40,950 bases of DNA. Origin: Acidobacteriota bacterium (GTDB taxonomy: Bacteria; Acidobacteriota; Vicinamibacteria; Vicinamibacterales; SCN-69-37). The stretch covers positions 1-40,950 of the forward strand of contig JABMNV010000012.1 of NCBI GenBank assembly GCA_013203475.1, written 5' to 3'. Below, in pieces: positions 34,101-40,950 of this stretch; position 1 is the stretch's first letter; every line of letters starts with the position of its first letter. The translations under genes were made by a program, and so were the position numbers. The notes below the pieces were generated by a model. That model saw only the letters and a list, made by a program, of their open reading frames with translations, was not told where the DNA came from and did not search any database.

Positions 34101-34169
34101 GTCCAAACGGACGGCGGGGTCTGAGCTTTTCCAGTGCGGTTGCGGCTTGAGTTTGTCGAGAATTCCCAT
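31137..34169 (-). CDS. HEAT/DUF349 repeat protein with RGG-like tail
   Basis: 1010 residues, cytosolic (no signal). The N-terminus has HEAT-like units (DPAVRLDAVKELVHLGNQVEL, DAKVRRAAIEHL), then long charged helices, then several DUF349 modules marked by W/R-rich helices: LREFHTRWQEVADAP, RLWDRFKMATDF, AWEDTGPVPRE, LQADWKTIGPVRRNKSEVMWNRF. The last 50 residues are Gly/Pro/Arg-rich (GGGRPGGRPGSKGPG..., GAGQTDRRG), like RGG tails of RNA-binding proteins. DUF349 proteins are thought to bind nucleic acid or act in stress; function here is not known. ATG at 34169, alone on its strand. Confidence 0.85.
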   Translation of the reverse strand: MGILDKLKPQPHWKSSDPAVRLDAVKELVHLGNQVELAALAESDPDAKVRRAAIEHLEDSHVLGRVTTSDADSGVRDAAADQLLALASDVAKPDLALAATNQLTDGRRLATVAKSSGQDAVREAALGRISDDRSLGGVARHAKVESTAHAAVARLTAADELLDTALNSDHKAVALAAFDRVVNTDAPDVAQLKVIEARTQQKPVARRARAILQALEDAEAARLAAEEELRRQETLLCGAVDGLTAVTDPDRTEAELTRLTTALEALTGITPEAASRFAAGADAARVRIVQRRSDMEAQAEQTRQRGEAIASREALCQRVETIEGEDILEQLHPIEEEWAQLTPLVGNGPDADALASRFTRAVTASRKRHSLGTALEETRASLDTLVVEAEALPAQEDAAAAVARWQALSRDARALVATLVDASRPAPYLADRLAVVSCAFEERETAAREEASKAKLDRAVTLTRLTERAKRSAESETITLREGERLLRDVTAAIDGAASGEITKDISEALAGLRAQQEAVAPRVKELRDMDEWRRFANAQQQEQLIAMAEAIVASLKEDEEAGKITELAVTAKALREFHTRWQEVADAPRHSAQRLWDRFKMATDFIRSRCEVYFAKLRDERGANMAAKATLVEEAEGLADSTDWAKAAARFLELQKAWEDTGPVPRESARDLAQRFRAACNTFFTRRRDDLNSKKKEWTENLERKEALCARAEELSMSTEWDTASSELKRLQADWKTIGPVRRNKSEVMWNRFRAAADTFFERFHNRHQSAALEKIAAHEALVAALEGLAALEEAPDDLGTQVQTLRTDIAKTPHVMSAEMKVLHGRWKAALDTLVVKWPAAFAGTDLDPAAVLLRMEKLVAKVEALIEQEKTPSTTGKSATELLAERLRSALASNAMGGRNDDSKWRAAGEAMENAQDAWQRLAPLTSEEATALEARFKEACTRVRDQVKLHVSTPVGGPGGGFGGGRPGGRPGSKGPGSRGPGARGPGGPRGAGQTDRRGSQQPVGA

Positions 34170-34382
34170 AGGTTTGTGTTGCCTTCGCCATCTTCCTTAA
34201 GAAAAGGCCGTGCCGTACGCAGCCGTCCTCGCCAGCCACTGCCTGAACACCGACTTATCCCTTTGTTCGTAGCGAGTTAGCTGGGTTGTTCGAGCGCGTG
34301 CAAATCGATGCACATTTTCAAGAATCCGGTGGCCTGAATCGAGAATCCAAGCGCGTGGAAATCCGGGCCCGGAGCGGACGCC

Positions 34383-36218
34383 TCAGACCTTGGTGTTTTC
34401 CAGCAATGTGACCAACCCATCGAGTTGAGTCACCACCGCCGCGACGGTTTCCGGCTGCGACAGGTCCACCCCGGCTTTTGCCAGCTGCGCCATGGGGTGA
34501 TCGTTGGAACCTGATGACAACAGTGTCAGATAACTAGCGCGCGCGGTCTCTCTGGTGTCTGGGCTGCCGTCCGTCAATGTTTTCGACAATTTGGCGGCGG
34601 ACGCAAAGCAGGTCGCGTATTGATACACGTAGAACGGGGTGTTGAAGAAATGTGGAATACGCGCCCACGTGATTGGGGTCAGTTCTTCAAGGTCGACGGC
34701 GTCCCCATAGTAGGTCTCGCACAACTCTTTATAGATGGCGTTTAGCACGTCAGCGGTCACGGGTTCGTCGCGTTCCACCTTCCGGTGTACCTGCAACTCA
34801 AAATCTGCAAACATGACCTGGGTGTAGAACGTGCTGGTGATGTTGTCGATGGCGTGCTGGAGCAGCACGGCCCGCTCGGTGCCTCCCGAGGCGTGTTCCA
34901 GCATGTGGTCCAGAAGGAGGGCTTCGTTGAGCGTGGACGCCACTTCCGCGACAAAGATTGTGTAGTCCGAGTAGACGAACGGCTGTGTCTCGTGCGAGAG
35001 CAGCGTATGCATCGAGTGGCCCATCTCATGCGCCATCGTGAACACGTCATCAAGCGTGTCGTTCCAGTTCATCAACATGTAGGGATGTTTGCCGTAGACG
35101 CCGGCTGAGTAGGCCCCGCTGCGTTTGCCCTCATTCTCAAAGACGTCAATCCAGCGACCCCCAAAGCCGCGGCGCATCCGCGCCTGGTAGTCGGTTCCCA
35201 GTGGGGACACTGACTCCACGATTGGCCCGACAATCGACGAGTAGTCGTATGTGTGATCCCAGTCGTCGAGCGGGATGGAAAAATCGTAGGGGTAGTACTT
35301 GTCGAGTTTGAGTCGCTCGCGGCGGAGTCGGTGGTACCGCTGCAACGGCGCGGCACCGGCCCGTGCGGCAGAAATGAGCGTTTCGACGACGGCGACGGGA
35401 ATGGCGTTGCCGTGCAGGGCTGATTCCAGAGTGCTCGAATAGCCACGGGCGCGCGCGGCGAACCAGTCGCGCTGACACACAGAGTGGTAGAGCGACGCGT
35501 AGGCATTGATGTTGGCGGCGTACGTGCCGTAATGCGCCAGAAAAGCCGTCCGGCGGTCTTGCTGGTTGCGGTTTGTCGCCAGGACGGCCCGATACTGGCC
35601 GTACGACATCGTCGCAGTTTCACCCGTGCTCAGCGTGACCTCTGGGAACTTGGCGTCCGCAATGGACAGGGCTGAATACGTCTCAGAAGCCGCGGAAGTG
35701 ACCCGGGCGGCCAGCGAGAGCAGATGTTCGCCAGATTCGTCCAGCACATGCTCCTGCTGTCGGTACACCTCTTCAATGGCGAACCGATACAGCCCCAGTT
35801 CCGCATTGGTGTCTATCCATGTACGTACAGTTTCCAGCGGAACGGCCAGCAGTTCAGGGCTGAACCACGACGTCGCTTGCTGCCAGCGCGCAAACAGGGC
35901 CTCCACGGTCTGGCGCTTGGCGTTGATGTCGTTGTTGCGCTGGTCCTCGTCGTACCGCAGCGATGGGAAGAAATACACGGTATGGGCGAGCTGACCCAGC
36001 GCGTCGCTGAGCTCAAATGCGGCCAACAGCTGTGACGGCCCCTGGCTCAATGTGCCCTTTAGCGCCGCATATTCGGTGATTCTGGCGTCAAGGCGCGTCC
36101 GGTCGGCCTCCCACTCGTCCCATCCCGTGTAAATGTCATCGAGGTTCCAGGTGTATTCCACAGGGGTCTCGGTGCGGTTTCTCAGGCGTTTGGAGCTGGC
36201 ATTGGCGACGGTGGTCAT
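34383..36218 (-). CDS. pepF: oligoendopeptidase F (M3 family)
   Basis: 611 residues. VEYTWNLDDIYTGWDEWEADR is the usual PepF N-terminus, HEMGHSMHTLL (about 396-406) holds the HEXXH zinc motif, and FVAEVASTLNEALL follows with the third ligand Glu. PF01432/PF08439 enzymes cut 7-17-residue peptides in the cytosol. No signal peptide. ATG at 36218; TATGAT on the minus strand (36233-36228) is a possible -10 close to the start. Divergent from the beta-propeller gene. Confidence 0.93.
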   Translation of the reverse strand: MTTVANASSKRLRNRTETPVEYTWNLDDIYTGWDEWEADRTRLDARITEYAALKGTLSQGPSQLLAAFELSDALGQLAHTVYFFPSLRYDEDQRNNDINAKRQTVEALFARWQQATSWFSPELLAVPLETVRTWIDTNAELGLYRFAIEEVYRQQEHVLDESGEHLLSLAARVTSAASETYSALSIADAKFPEVTLSTGETATMSYGQYRAVLATNRNQQDRRTAFLAHYGTYAANINAYASLYHSVCQRDWFAARARGYSSTLESALHGNAIPVAVVETLISAARAGAAPLQRYHRLRRERLKLDKYYPYDFSIPLDDWDHTYDYSSIVGPIVESVSPLGTDYQARMRRGFGGRWIDVFENEGKRSGAYSAGVYGKHPYMLMNWNDTLDDVFTMAHEMGHSMHTLLSHETQPFVYSDYTIFVAEVASTLNEALLLDHMLEHASGGTERAVLLQHAIDNITSTFYTQVMFADFELQVHRKVERDEPVTADVLNAIYKELCETYYGDAVDLEELTPITWARIPHFFNTPFYVYQYATCFASAAKLSKTLTDGSPDTRETARASYLTLLSSGSNDHPMAQLAKAGVDLSQPETVAAVVTQLDGLVTLLENTKV

Positions 36219-36220
36219 GG

Positions 36221-36249
36221 TTCAACGATCATACCCGCCGCGCTATAAT
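36221..36249 (+). promoter_or_regulatory. promoter of the beta-propeller gene
   Basis: TATAAT at 36244-36249 with TTCAAC at 36221-36226 exactly 17 bp upstream. The leader of about 80 nt ends with a GGGAGG Shine-Dalgarno a few bases before the ATG at 36340. It overlaps the pepF divergent promoter region. Confidence 0.6.
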
Positions 36250-36339
36250 CTGGCGCCGCATCTTATGTGTCGGGCGTGGGCGTTCGCCCCGCCGACGAGC
36301 TTTATTCATGGCCCCAGTGGCTCCGCGGTGGGAGGTTGA

Positions 36340-39300
36340 ATGTTGAGGCATTTACGTATTGTTGGATTCGCCGCGCTTGTGATGGGCGTGGCATTCTCCG
36401 GGACTGTTCGTAGTTCCTTGTCGGCGGCTCCGCCCCTGGCACCGGCCCAGGCGGGCCAGATGGGGGACCCGTTTGATTCCCTTCACTTCCGCTCAATTGG
36501 GCCGGCCACAATGTCGGGCCGGATCACGGACCTCGCAGTCTACGACAAGAATCCGGCGGTCTTCTATGTATCAACGGCGCATGGCGGCGTGTGGAAAACC
36601 ACCAGCAACGGCGCCACCTACGACGCGCTCTTCCAGGACCAGGGCCTGATGTCCGTCGGCACCGTCGAGGTGTCGCCGAAGAACCCGAATCTGGTCTGGA
36701 TTGGAACCGGCGAGTCGAACAACCGGCAGAGCTCGTCGTGGGGTAACGGCGTGTGGAAGTCCACCGACGCCGGCGCGACCTGGAAGAACATGGGTCTTGG
36801 CGAGTCGTACCACATCAACCGAATCGTGATTCATCCCGACGACAACAACACCGTGCTGGTCGCCGCGACCGGATCGCTCTTTGGTCCCGGCGGTGACCGC
36901 GGCGTGTATAAGACGACCGATGGTGGCACCACATGGAAGGCCGTACTGACGGGTGATGCCGATACGGGCGCCAATGATTTAGTCATCGCCGATGCCAACC
37001 CCGACATCATGTACGCCTCGATGTATCAGCGGCGGCGGTTGCAGTGCTGCATGAACGGCGGCGGTCCCGGCAGTGGCGTGTTCAAGTCGACCGATGGTGG
37101 CGATACCTGGGCGCGTCTCGAAGGCGGACTGCCGACCGTCGACATGGGTCGGATCGGACTTGACGTCTATCGTCCAACGGCCAACACGGTCTATGCGCTG
37201 ATCGAAGCAGAGGGCCCAGCCGGCGGCGGTGGTCGTGGCGGCGGTGGTGGCGGCGCAGCGGCCGGCGGTCGTGGTGGTGCACCGGCAGAGCAAAGCCCGA
37301 CTGGTCTTTATCGGTCAGACGATGGCGGTGAGTCGTGGAAGCAGGTCTCGACCGTCAATCCCCGGCCGATGTACTTCAGCCAGGTGCGCGTCGATCCAAA
37401 CAATCCAGACGTGGTCTACATGGGCGGTGTGGGCGTCCACATGAGCATCGATGGTGGCCGGTCGTTTGTGACGGACGCCGCGCAGGCGATTCACGACGAC
37501 ATCCACGCGCTCTGGATCGATCCAATGAATTCCGATCACGTGTTGATTGGCGGCGACGGTGGCGTGGCGGTGACGTACGACCAGAGCAAGACCTGGACGC
37601 AGCACAATAACCTGCCGTTGGGCCTCTACTACCACGTCAGCTACGACATGCAGACGCCGTACAACGTGTGCGGCGGCTTGCAGGACAACTACAACTGGTG
37701 CGGGCCGAGTGCCACCCGGTTCACGCGCGGCATTCTGAACAGCGACTTCTATCAGGTGCAGGGCGGCGACGGCTTCGTGGTCCTGGTGGACCCCAACAAC
37801 CCCAACATCGTCTTCAGCGAATCGCAGAACGGCAACATCTCGCGCAAGAACCAGGTGACCGGTGAGAGCACCGGCATCCGGCCGAGTTTCACCAATACCG
37901 ACCCGCCAGCCGCTGATGGCGCGTTGCCCTTCCGCTTTAACTGGGACACACCGCTGGTGTTCTCGCCGAACGAGAGCGGGACGATCCTTGCCGCAGCGAA
38001 CAAAGTCTTCCGGTCCAGCGATCGCGGCGACTCCTGGTCGGTCATCAGTCCCGATCTGACAACGAATACCGATCGCGACGAGATCGCCATCTTTGGCAAG
38101 CGTGGCGATGAAATTCGTATCGCGCGCAACGACGGCATTACAAGCTGGGGCACGATCGTGACACTGGCCGAGTCACCCAAGCAGGCCGGTGTCTACTACA
38201 CGGGCACTGATGATGGTGTGGTCAGTGTGTCGCAGGACATGGGCAAGACGTGGACGCGCATCACCAATAACATTCCAGGTTTCCCGGCCGGGGCATGGGT
38301 GTCCAAAGTGGCGCCGTCGCGGTTCGACGCCGGCACGGTGTACGTCACCGTGGACGCGCATCGCATCGATGACCGTAAGACCTACATGTGGGTGAGCCAC
38401 GACTTCGGTGCGACGTTCACCTCGATCAACGCGAACCTGAGCGGCGAAGTGGTGAAGACGCTGACTGAGGATCCGAAGAACGCAGACGTGCTGTATATCG
38501 GAACCGAAGCGGGCCTGTTCCTGTCGATGGATCGCGCGAAGAGCTGGCAGCCGCTCAAGGCCAACCTGCCGACGGTGCGCATTGACGAGATCGCGATTCA
38601 CCCGCGCGACAACGCCATGATCGTGGGAACCCACGGTCGGTCGGTGTGGATACTTGACCACCTGGAACCGATTCAGGAGTACGCGGCCGCACAGGCAGCG
38701 ACGTCTGATGCCACGCTGTTTTCGATTGGCCCTGCGCTGCAGTGGCGTGGGAAGGACCACCAGAACGACGAGTTCTGGGGCCACAACGTCTTCATAGGCG
38801 AGAACCCACCGACGGAAGCAGTCATTCAGTTCCACCTGAAGAAGCCGGTGGGCAGTTTGTCATTGCAGATCACGGATGCCGCGGGCAAGGCCATTCGCAC
38901 CGTGGACATGCCCGCCAATCGCAATCAGGCCGGCATTCAGACCGTCTGCTGGGACATGCGCGTGGATCCGGCGCCGGCGATCATCACGCCAGCCGCGCCC
39001 GGCGGCGCAGGTCGGCAGGGTGCCGGCGGCGGAGGTCAGGGCGGCGCACGAGGCGGCGGTCGGGGCCCGGGCGCGGTGCCCGGAGTGCCGCAGGCCCCTC
39101 CGTCACCGGGAAGTGATGCGAAGGATCCCTGTGCCGATAATCCCGACGGCGGTGGCGGTGGCGGCGGCGGTCGGGGTGGATTCGGCGGCGGTGGTGGCGG
39201 ATCGATTGGACCGTGGGTGCTGCCGGGTACGTACAATGTGGCGCTGATGGTCGATGGCAGCTCCGTTGGAGTGAAGCCGATGCGCGTGGTGCTCGACCCA

Positions 39301-39804
39301 GCGAACCAACTGACCGATACCCAGCGCAAGCGCTACAACGACATCGTCATGGATCTGCACGACATGCAGACGCGCGGTGTGAATGCGGCCAACGCCATCA
39401 TGCCGTTCCACACGGCGATAACGGACCTGGTCGACAAGATTGAAGGCATGGAGAACGTGCCTGCAGCGACCAAGACCCAGTTCGCGGCCGTGCAGCAGGA
39501 ATGGGATACGGTGCGAGAGAAGTTCGGAGTGCCGCCCGCTGCCGGTGGCGGTGGTGGCCGTGGCCGCGGCGGTGCGCCGGCGAATCCGGACGACGTGTTG
39601 GGGAAGTCGGGAGCCGTCAAGTCGCAAGTCATGGCCTTCTACGACCTGCCGAGCAACTCGCTGATGGGTCAGTACAACGATGTGCGTCTGGCCATGCCGC
39701 GCGCTATCACCGAGCTGAACAACTTCCTGAAGAAGGCGACCAGTCTGAGTCAGGAACTCGCCAAGAGTGGTGTCACGCTTGCGGTGCCCTCGGCTGTGAA
39801 ATAA
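36340..39804 (+). CDS. exported YCF48/sortilin-like beta-propeller protein with Gly-rich inserts
   Basis: 1154 residues with a signal peptide (IVGFAALVMGVAFSGTV). Many BNR/Asp-box-like repeats follow: VWKTTSNGATY, VWKSTDAGATWKN, VYKTTDGGTTWK, VFKSTDGGDTWARL, LYRSDDGGESWKQ, and later VFRSSDRGDSWSV, the type found in YCF48-like, sortilin-like and glycosyl-hydrolase propellers. Glycine-rich tracts with Arg occur at about 290-315, 890-915, 935-955 and 1065-1080. A helical C-terminal part (DIVMDLHDMQTRG... and TELNNFLKKATSL) ends the protein. No catalytic motif is evident; a scaffold or surface role is likely. Strong SD at the ATG. Confidence 0.85.
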   Translation: MLRHLRIVGFAALVMGVAFSGTVRSSLSAAPPLAPAQAGQMGDPFDSLHFRSIGPATMSGRITDLAVYDKNPAVFYVSTAHGGVWKTTSNGATYDALFQDQGLMSVGTVEVSPKNPNLVWIGTGESNNRQSSSWGNGVWKSTDAGATWKNMGLGESYHINRIVIHPDDNNTVLVAATGSLFGPGGDRGVYKTTDGGTTWKAVLTGDADTGANDLVIADANPDIMYASMYQRRRLQCCMNGGGPGSGVFKSTDGGDTWARLEGGLPTVDMGRIGLDVYRPTANTVYALIEAEGPAGGGGRGGGGGGAAAGGRGGAPAEQSPTGLYRSDDGGESWKQVSTVNPRPMYFSQVRVDPNNPDVVYMGGVGVHMSIDGGRSFVTDAAQAIHDDIHALWIDPMNSDHVLIGGDGGVAVTYDQSKTWTQHNNLPLGLYYHVSYDMQTPYNVCGGLQDNYNWCGPSATRFTRGILNSDFYQVQGGDGFVVLVDPNNPNIVFSESQNGNISRKNQVTGESTGIRPSFTNTDPPAADGALPFRFNWDTPLVFSPNESGTILAAANKVFRSSDRGDSWSVISPDLTTNTDRDEIAIFGKRGDEIRIARNDGITSWGTIVTLAESPKQAGVYYTGTDDGVVSVSQDMGKTWTRITNNIPGFPAGAWVSKVAPSRFDAGTVYVTVDAHRIDDRKTYMWVSHDFGATFTSINANLSGEVVKTLTEDPKNADVLYIGTEAGLFLSMDRAKSWQPLKANLPTVRIDEIAIHPRDNAMIVGTHGRSVWILDHLEPIQEYAAAQAATSDATLFSIGPALQWRGKDHQNDEFWGHNVFIGENPPTEAVIQFHLKKPVGSLSLQITDAAGKAIRTVDMPANRNQAGIQTVCWDMRVDPAPAIITPAAPGGAGRQGAGGGGQGGARGGGRGPGAVPGVPQAPPSPGSDAKDPCADNPDGGGGGGGGRGGFGGGGGGSIGPWVLPGTYNVALMVDGSSVGVKPMRVVLDPANQLTDTQRKRYNDIVMDLHDMQTRGVNAANAIMPFHTAITDLVDKIEGMENVPAATKTQFAAVQQEWDTVREKFGVPPAAGGGGGRGRGGAPANPDDVLGKSGAVKSQVMAFYDLPSNSLMGQYNDVRLAMPRAITELNNFLKKATSLSQELAKSGVTLAVPSAVK

Positions 39805-39805
39805 C

Positions 39806-40474
39806 TTGATCCACGTTCCGGCAACCGTTCACGGCCGCGTCCTCATCGAACCTGATGGGGGCCCGGCCGTTTCTTCGTCCGTGCTCGTCGGCTTCCACGG
39901 CTACGCGCAGACGGCCGAAGACATGATGGCCGAGCTGCGTCAGATCCCGGGCGCCGAGGGCTGGACCAGGATTTCCATTCAAGCGCTCAATCGTTTCTAC
40001 ATTCGCGGCGACCAGCGTGTGGTGTCGAGTTGGATGACGCGCGAAGATCGCGAGCTCGCGATCGCCGACAACATTGCGTACGTCAATGCGGCGCTAGACA
40101 CCGCGCTGGGCCCGTCGCACGGAGCACCCAGCACCGAGCACCCAGCCCTGGTCTACATCGGTTTCTCCCAAGGCGTGGCGATGGCCTATCGCGCGGCCTT
40201 GTCAGGTGCGCGACCTGCTGCCGGACTCATCGCGCTGGCGGGCGACATTCCCCCTGAGTTGCAGGGCGACGTGGCGTCACTGCACCCCTGGCCGAAAGTG
40301 CTCATTGGTGTGGGTGACCGCGAGGAGTGGTATTCGGCGGACAAGGTGGCGCGCGATGTGGGCTTCCTGGCGTCTCAACGAATCGATCATTCTCTTGTGC
40401 GGTTCGACGGTGGGCATGAGTGGACGGATGCGTTTCGTGCGGCCGCCGGTCAGTTCCTGTCTTCATTGCCGTAG
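39806..40474 (+). CDS. small alpha/beta-hydrolase (phospholipase/carboxylesterase family)
   Basis: 222 residues from the TTG at 39806, one base after the previous stop. GFHGYAQTAEDMMAEL is the oxyanion-loop region, YIGFSQGVAM holds the nucleophile (about Ser121, G.S.G), GVGDREEWY the Asp and GGHEWTD the His. No signal peptide. The heptamer minisatellite is inserted in frame just before the nucleophile strand (GAPSTEHPA), in a loop. Probably a cytosolic carboxylesterase; substrate unknown. Confidence 0.85.
   Translation: MIHVPATVHGRVLIEPDGGPAVSSSVLVGFHGYAQTAEDMMAELRQIPGAEGWTRISIQALNRFYIRGDQRVVSSWMTREDRELAIADNIAYVNAALDTALGPSHGAPSTEHPALVYIGFSQGVAMAYRAALSGARPAAGLIALAGDIPPELQGDVASLHPWPKVLIGVGDREEWYSADKVARDVGFLASQRIDHSLVRFDGGHEWTDAFRAAAGQFLSSLP
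40122..40146. repeat. heptamer minisatellite in the esterase gene (locus 3)
   Basis: Three heptamer-like units (GCACCCA, GCACCGA, GCACCCA) within 25 bp that match 4430-4406 on the other strand exactly. In frame with the esterase, encoding APSTEHPA. Confidence 0.9.
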
Positions 40475-40564
40475 CGCGGCAACGTAGCGCGGAGTGGTTC
40501 TTCAACCCGCGAAGACTCGGTCACCCGCCAGAAGGTCTTCAGTGGCGGTTCGACGTGTTGCATG

Positions 40565-40654
40565 GGTCACGCCGATGTGAGTACGACCATGATCTATACG
40601 CACGTCGTGAATCGAGGAGCGCTTGGCGTTCGGAGTCCCGCCGATCGGCTCTGA
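40565..40654 (+). pseudogene. integron-type tyrosine recombinase, C-terminal remnant
   Basis: [21 protein letters not shown] then VRSPADRL and TGA. This is the end of IntI/XerC-like integrases: the GH of the active-site box, the Tyr nucleophile in MIYTHV, and the characteristic NRG..GVRSP tail of integron integrases. Nothing recognisable precedes it except short in-phase scraps; the region from 40475 to 40564 shows no gene. Only about 29 codons survive. Confidence 0.75.
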
Positions 40655-40737
40655 ACCAGTCGTGTTATGAAGCAAAGTCGTTCGAGTGTTACGCATCGAG
40701 CGTTGCTGCCTACCTCAAGGAGCAGAAGTCCAGGGGA

Positions 40738-40950
40738 TGTCCCAATAATTGTTGACATTTGAAGCGGCGGCTCCCGCTGCTCGTGCTACCACGAGTGGTG
40801 TCTAAGCCCGAGGCCGAGGCTTCACAGAAGGAGCCGCCATGAAACGCAAGTCTTGCACAGTCATTCCGCCGCGCCAAGTCGCCCTTGTCCCCACCACGCG
40901 TCATCTCCGGCTCGTCGATCTCCTGGTCGATACTCGCACCGAATTGCTCG
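40738..40950 (+). mobile_element. probable IS256-like element, left end, cut by the window
   Basis: TGTCCCAATAATTGTTGACA at 40738-40757 looks like a terminal repeat, about 80 bp of non-coding sequence follows, then a transposase start with a good Shine-Dalgarno. The right end is outside the window. It interrupts or abuts the recombinase debris. Confidence 0.45.
40839..40950 (+). CDS. transposase N-terminus (partial, IS256-like)
   Basis: The ATG at 40839, preceded by AAGGAG at 40828-40833, opens MKRKSCTVIPPRQVALVPTT, then LRLVDLLVDTRTELL, running off the end after 37 codons. The helical LVDLLVDTRTELL segment resembles the N-terminal part of IS256/mutator-type transposases. The family is not certain from so short a piece. 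The ORF track missed it because it has no stop. Confidence 0.5.
   Translation, partial: MKRKSCTVIPPRQVALVPTTRHLRLVDLLVDTRTELL

Noticed and set aside
34170-34382. Possible gene or RNA in the 213-bp gap before pepF
   Set aside because: No ORF, promoter pair or stable symmetrical structure could be read.

Overview
The window looks like chromosomal DNA of a high-GC acidobacterium, most likely of the Vicinamibacteria type. Evidence for this is a PadR regulator followed by a duplicated FtsX/MacB-type orphan permease (ADOP), many secreted or lipoprotein M28-type peptidases, a YCF48/sortilin-like beta-propeller with glycine-rich inserts, and frequent GTG/TTG starts. No rRNA and no CRISPR array is present. 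The only tRNA-like sequence is a 3' fragment.

Layout. (1) 80-8248, plus strand: a four-gene chain with 4-bp ATGA overlaps at two of its three junctions (D-cysteine desulfhydrase-like enzyme, metallo-beta-lactamase/beta-CASP RNase-like hydrolase, dipeptidyl peptidase III, M28-like lipoprotein), then a second secreted M28-like protein. (2) 8272-9671: a small accessory patch with a zinc-ribbon CPXCG protein behind a long leader hairpin, a decayed DUF433/DUF5615 pair, and an intact small protein plus nucleotidyltransferase pair. (3) 9710-18248: mostly ordinary genes, namely a TlpA-like thioredoxin, a HEAT-repeat/cyclophilin fusion, an LD-carboxypeptidase, a phosphodiester glycosidase, a composite pseudogene (ECF sigma fragment joined to a serine-hydrolase tail), a DUF819 membrane protein with a PadR regulator, a class A beta-lactamase-like hydrolase and an FmdB zinc ribbon. 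(4) 18305-24087: a gene graveyard that starts at a tRNA 3' end. It holds fragments of an ADOP permease, a hybrid histidine kinase, an IS630 transposase, a DUF4143 ATPase, a YCII protein and an Rdx/SelW-like protein. Two intact toxin-antitoxin-like operons sit among the debris, each with 10-bp tandem repeats at its promoter. (5) 24053-27125: an autoregulated PadR gene and a frameshifted ADOP permease. (6) 27341-31124: an MFS transporter and two amidohydrolases joined by ATGA overlaps. (7) 31137-40474: a large HEAT/DUF349 protein with a Gly/Arg-rich tail, oligoendopeptidase F, the giant beta-propeller and a small esterase. (8) 40565-40950: the last residues of an integron-type tyrosine recombinase and the left part of a probable IS256-like element running off the window.

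How it fits together. The intact genes suggest a peptide- and amidohydrolase-rich scavenging lifestyle: secreted M28-like proteins, cytosolic DPP III and PepF, a D-cysteine-degrading enzyme, and an MFS/amidohydrolase operon. The accessory parts show integration and decay around a tRNA end, with TA-like modules surviving among fragments.

The most unusual signals are these. A GCACCCA heptamer minisatellite occurs at three distant places; at one of them it encodes the lipoprotein signal peptide and lipobox, and it shares a 25-bp exact inverted match with an esterase gene 36 kb away. A ribbon-helix-helix/80-residue two-gene module has three 10-bp operator-like repeats at an apparently leaderless promoter. 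A nucleotidyltransferase has a small overlapping partner gene. All functional calls are from reading the sequence; no database search was run.
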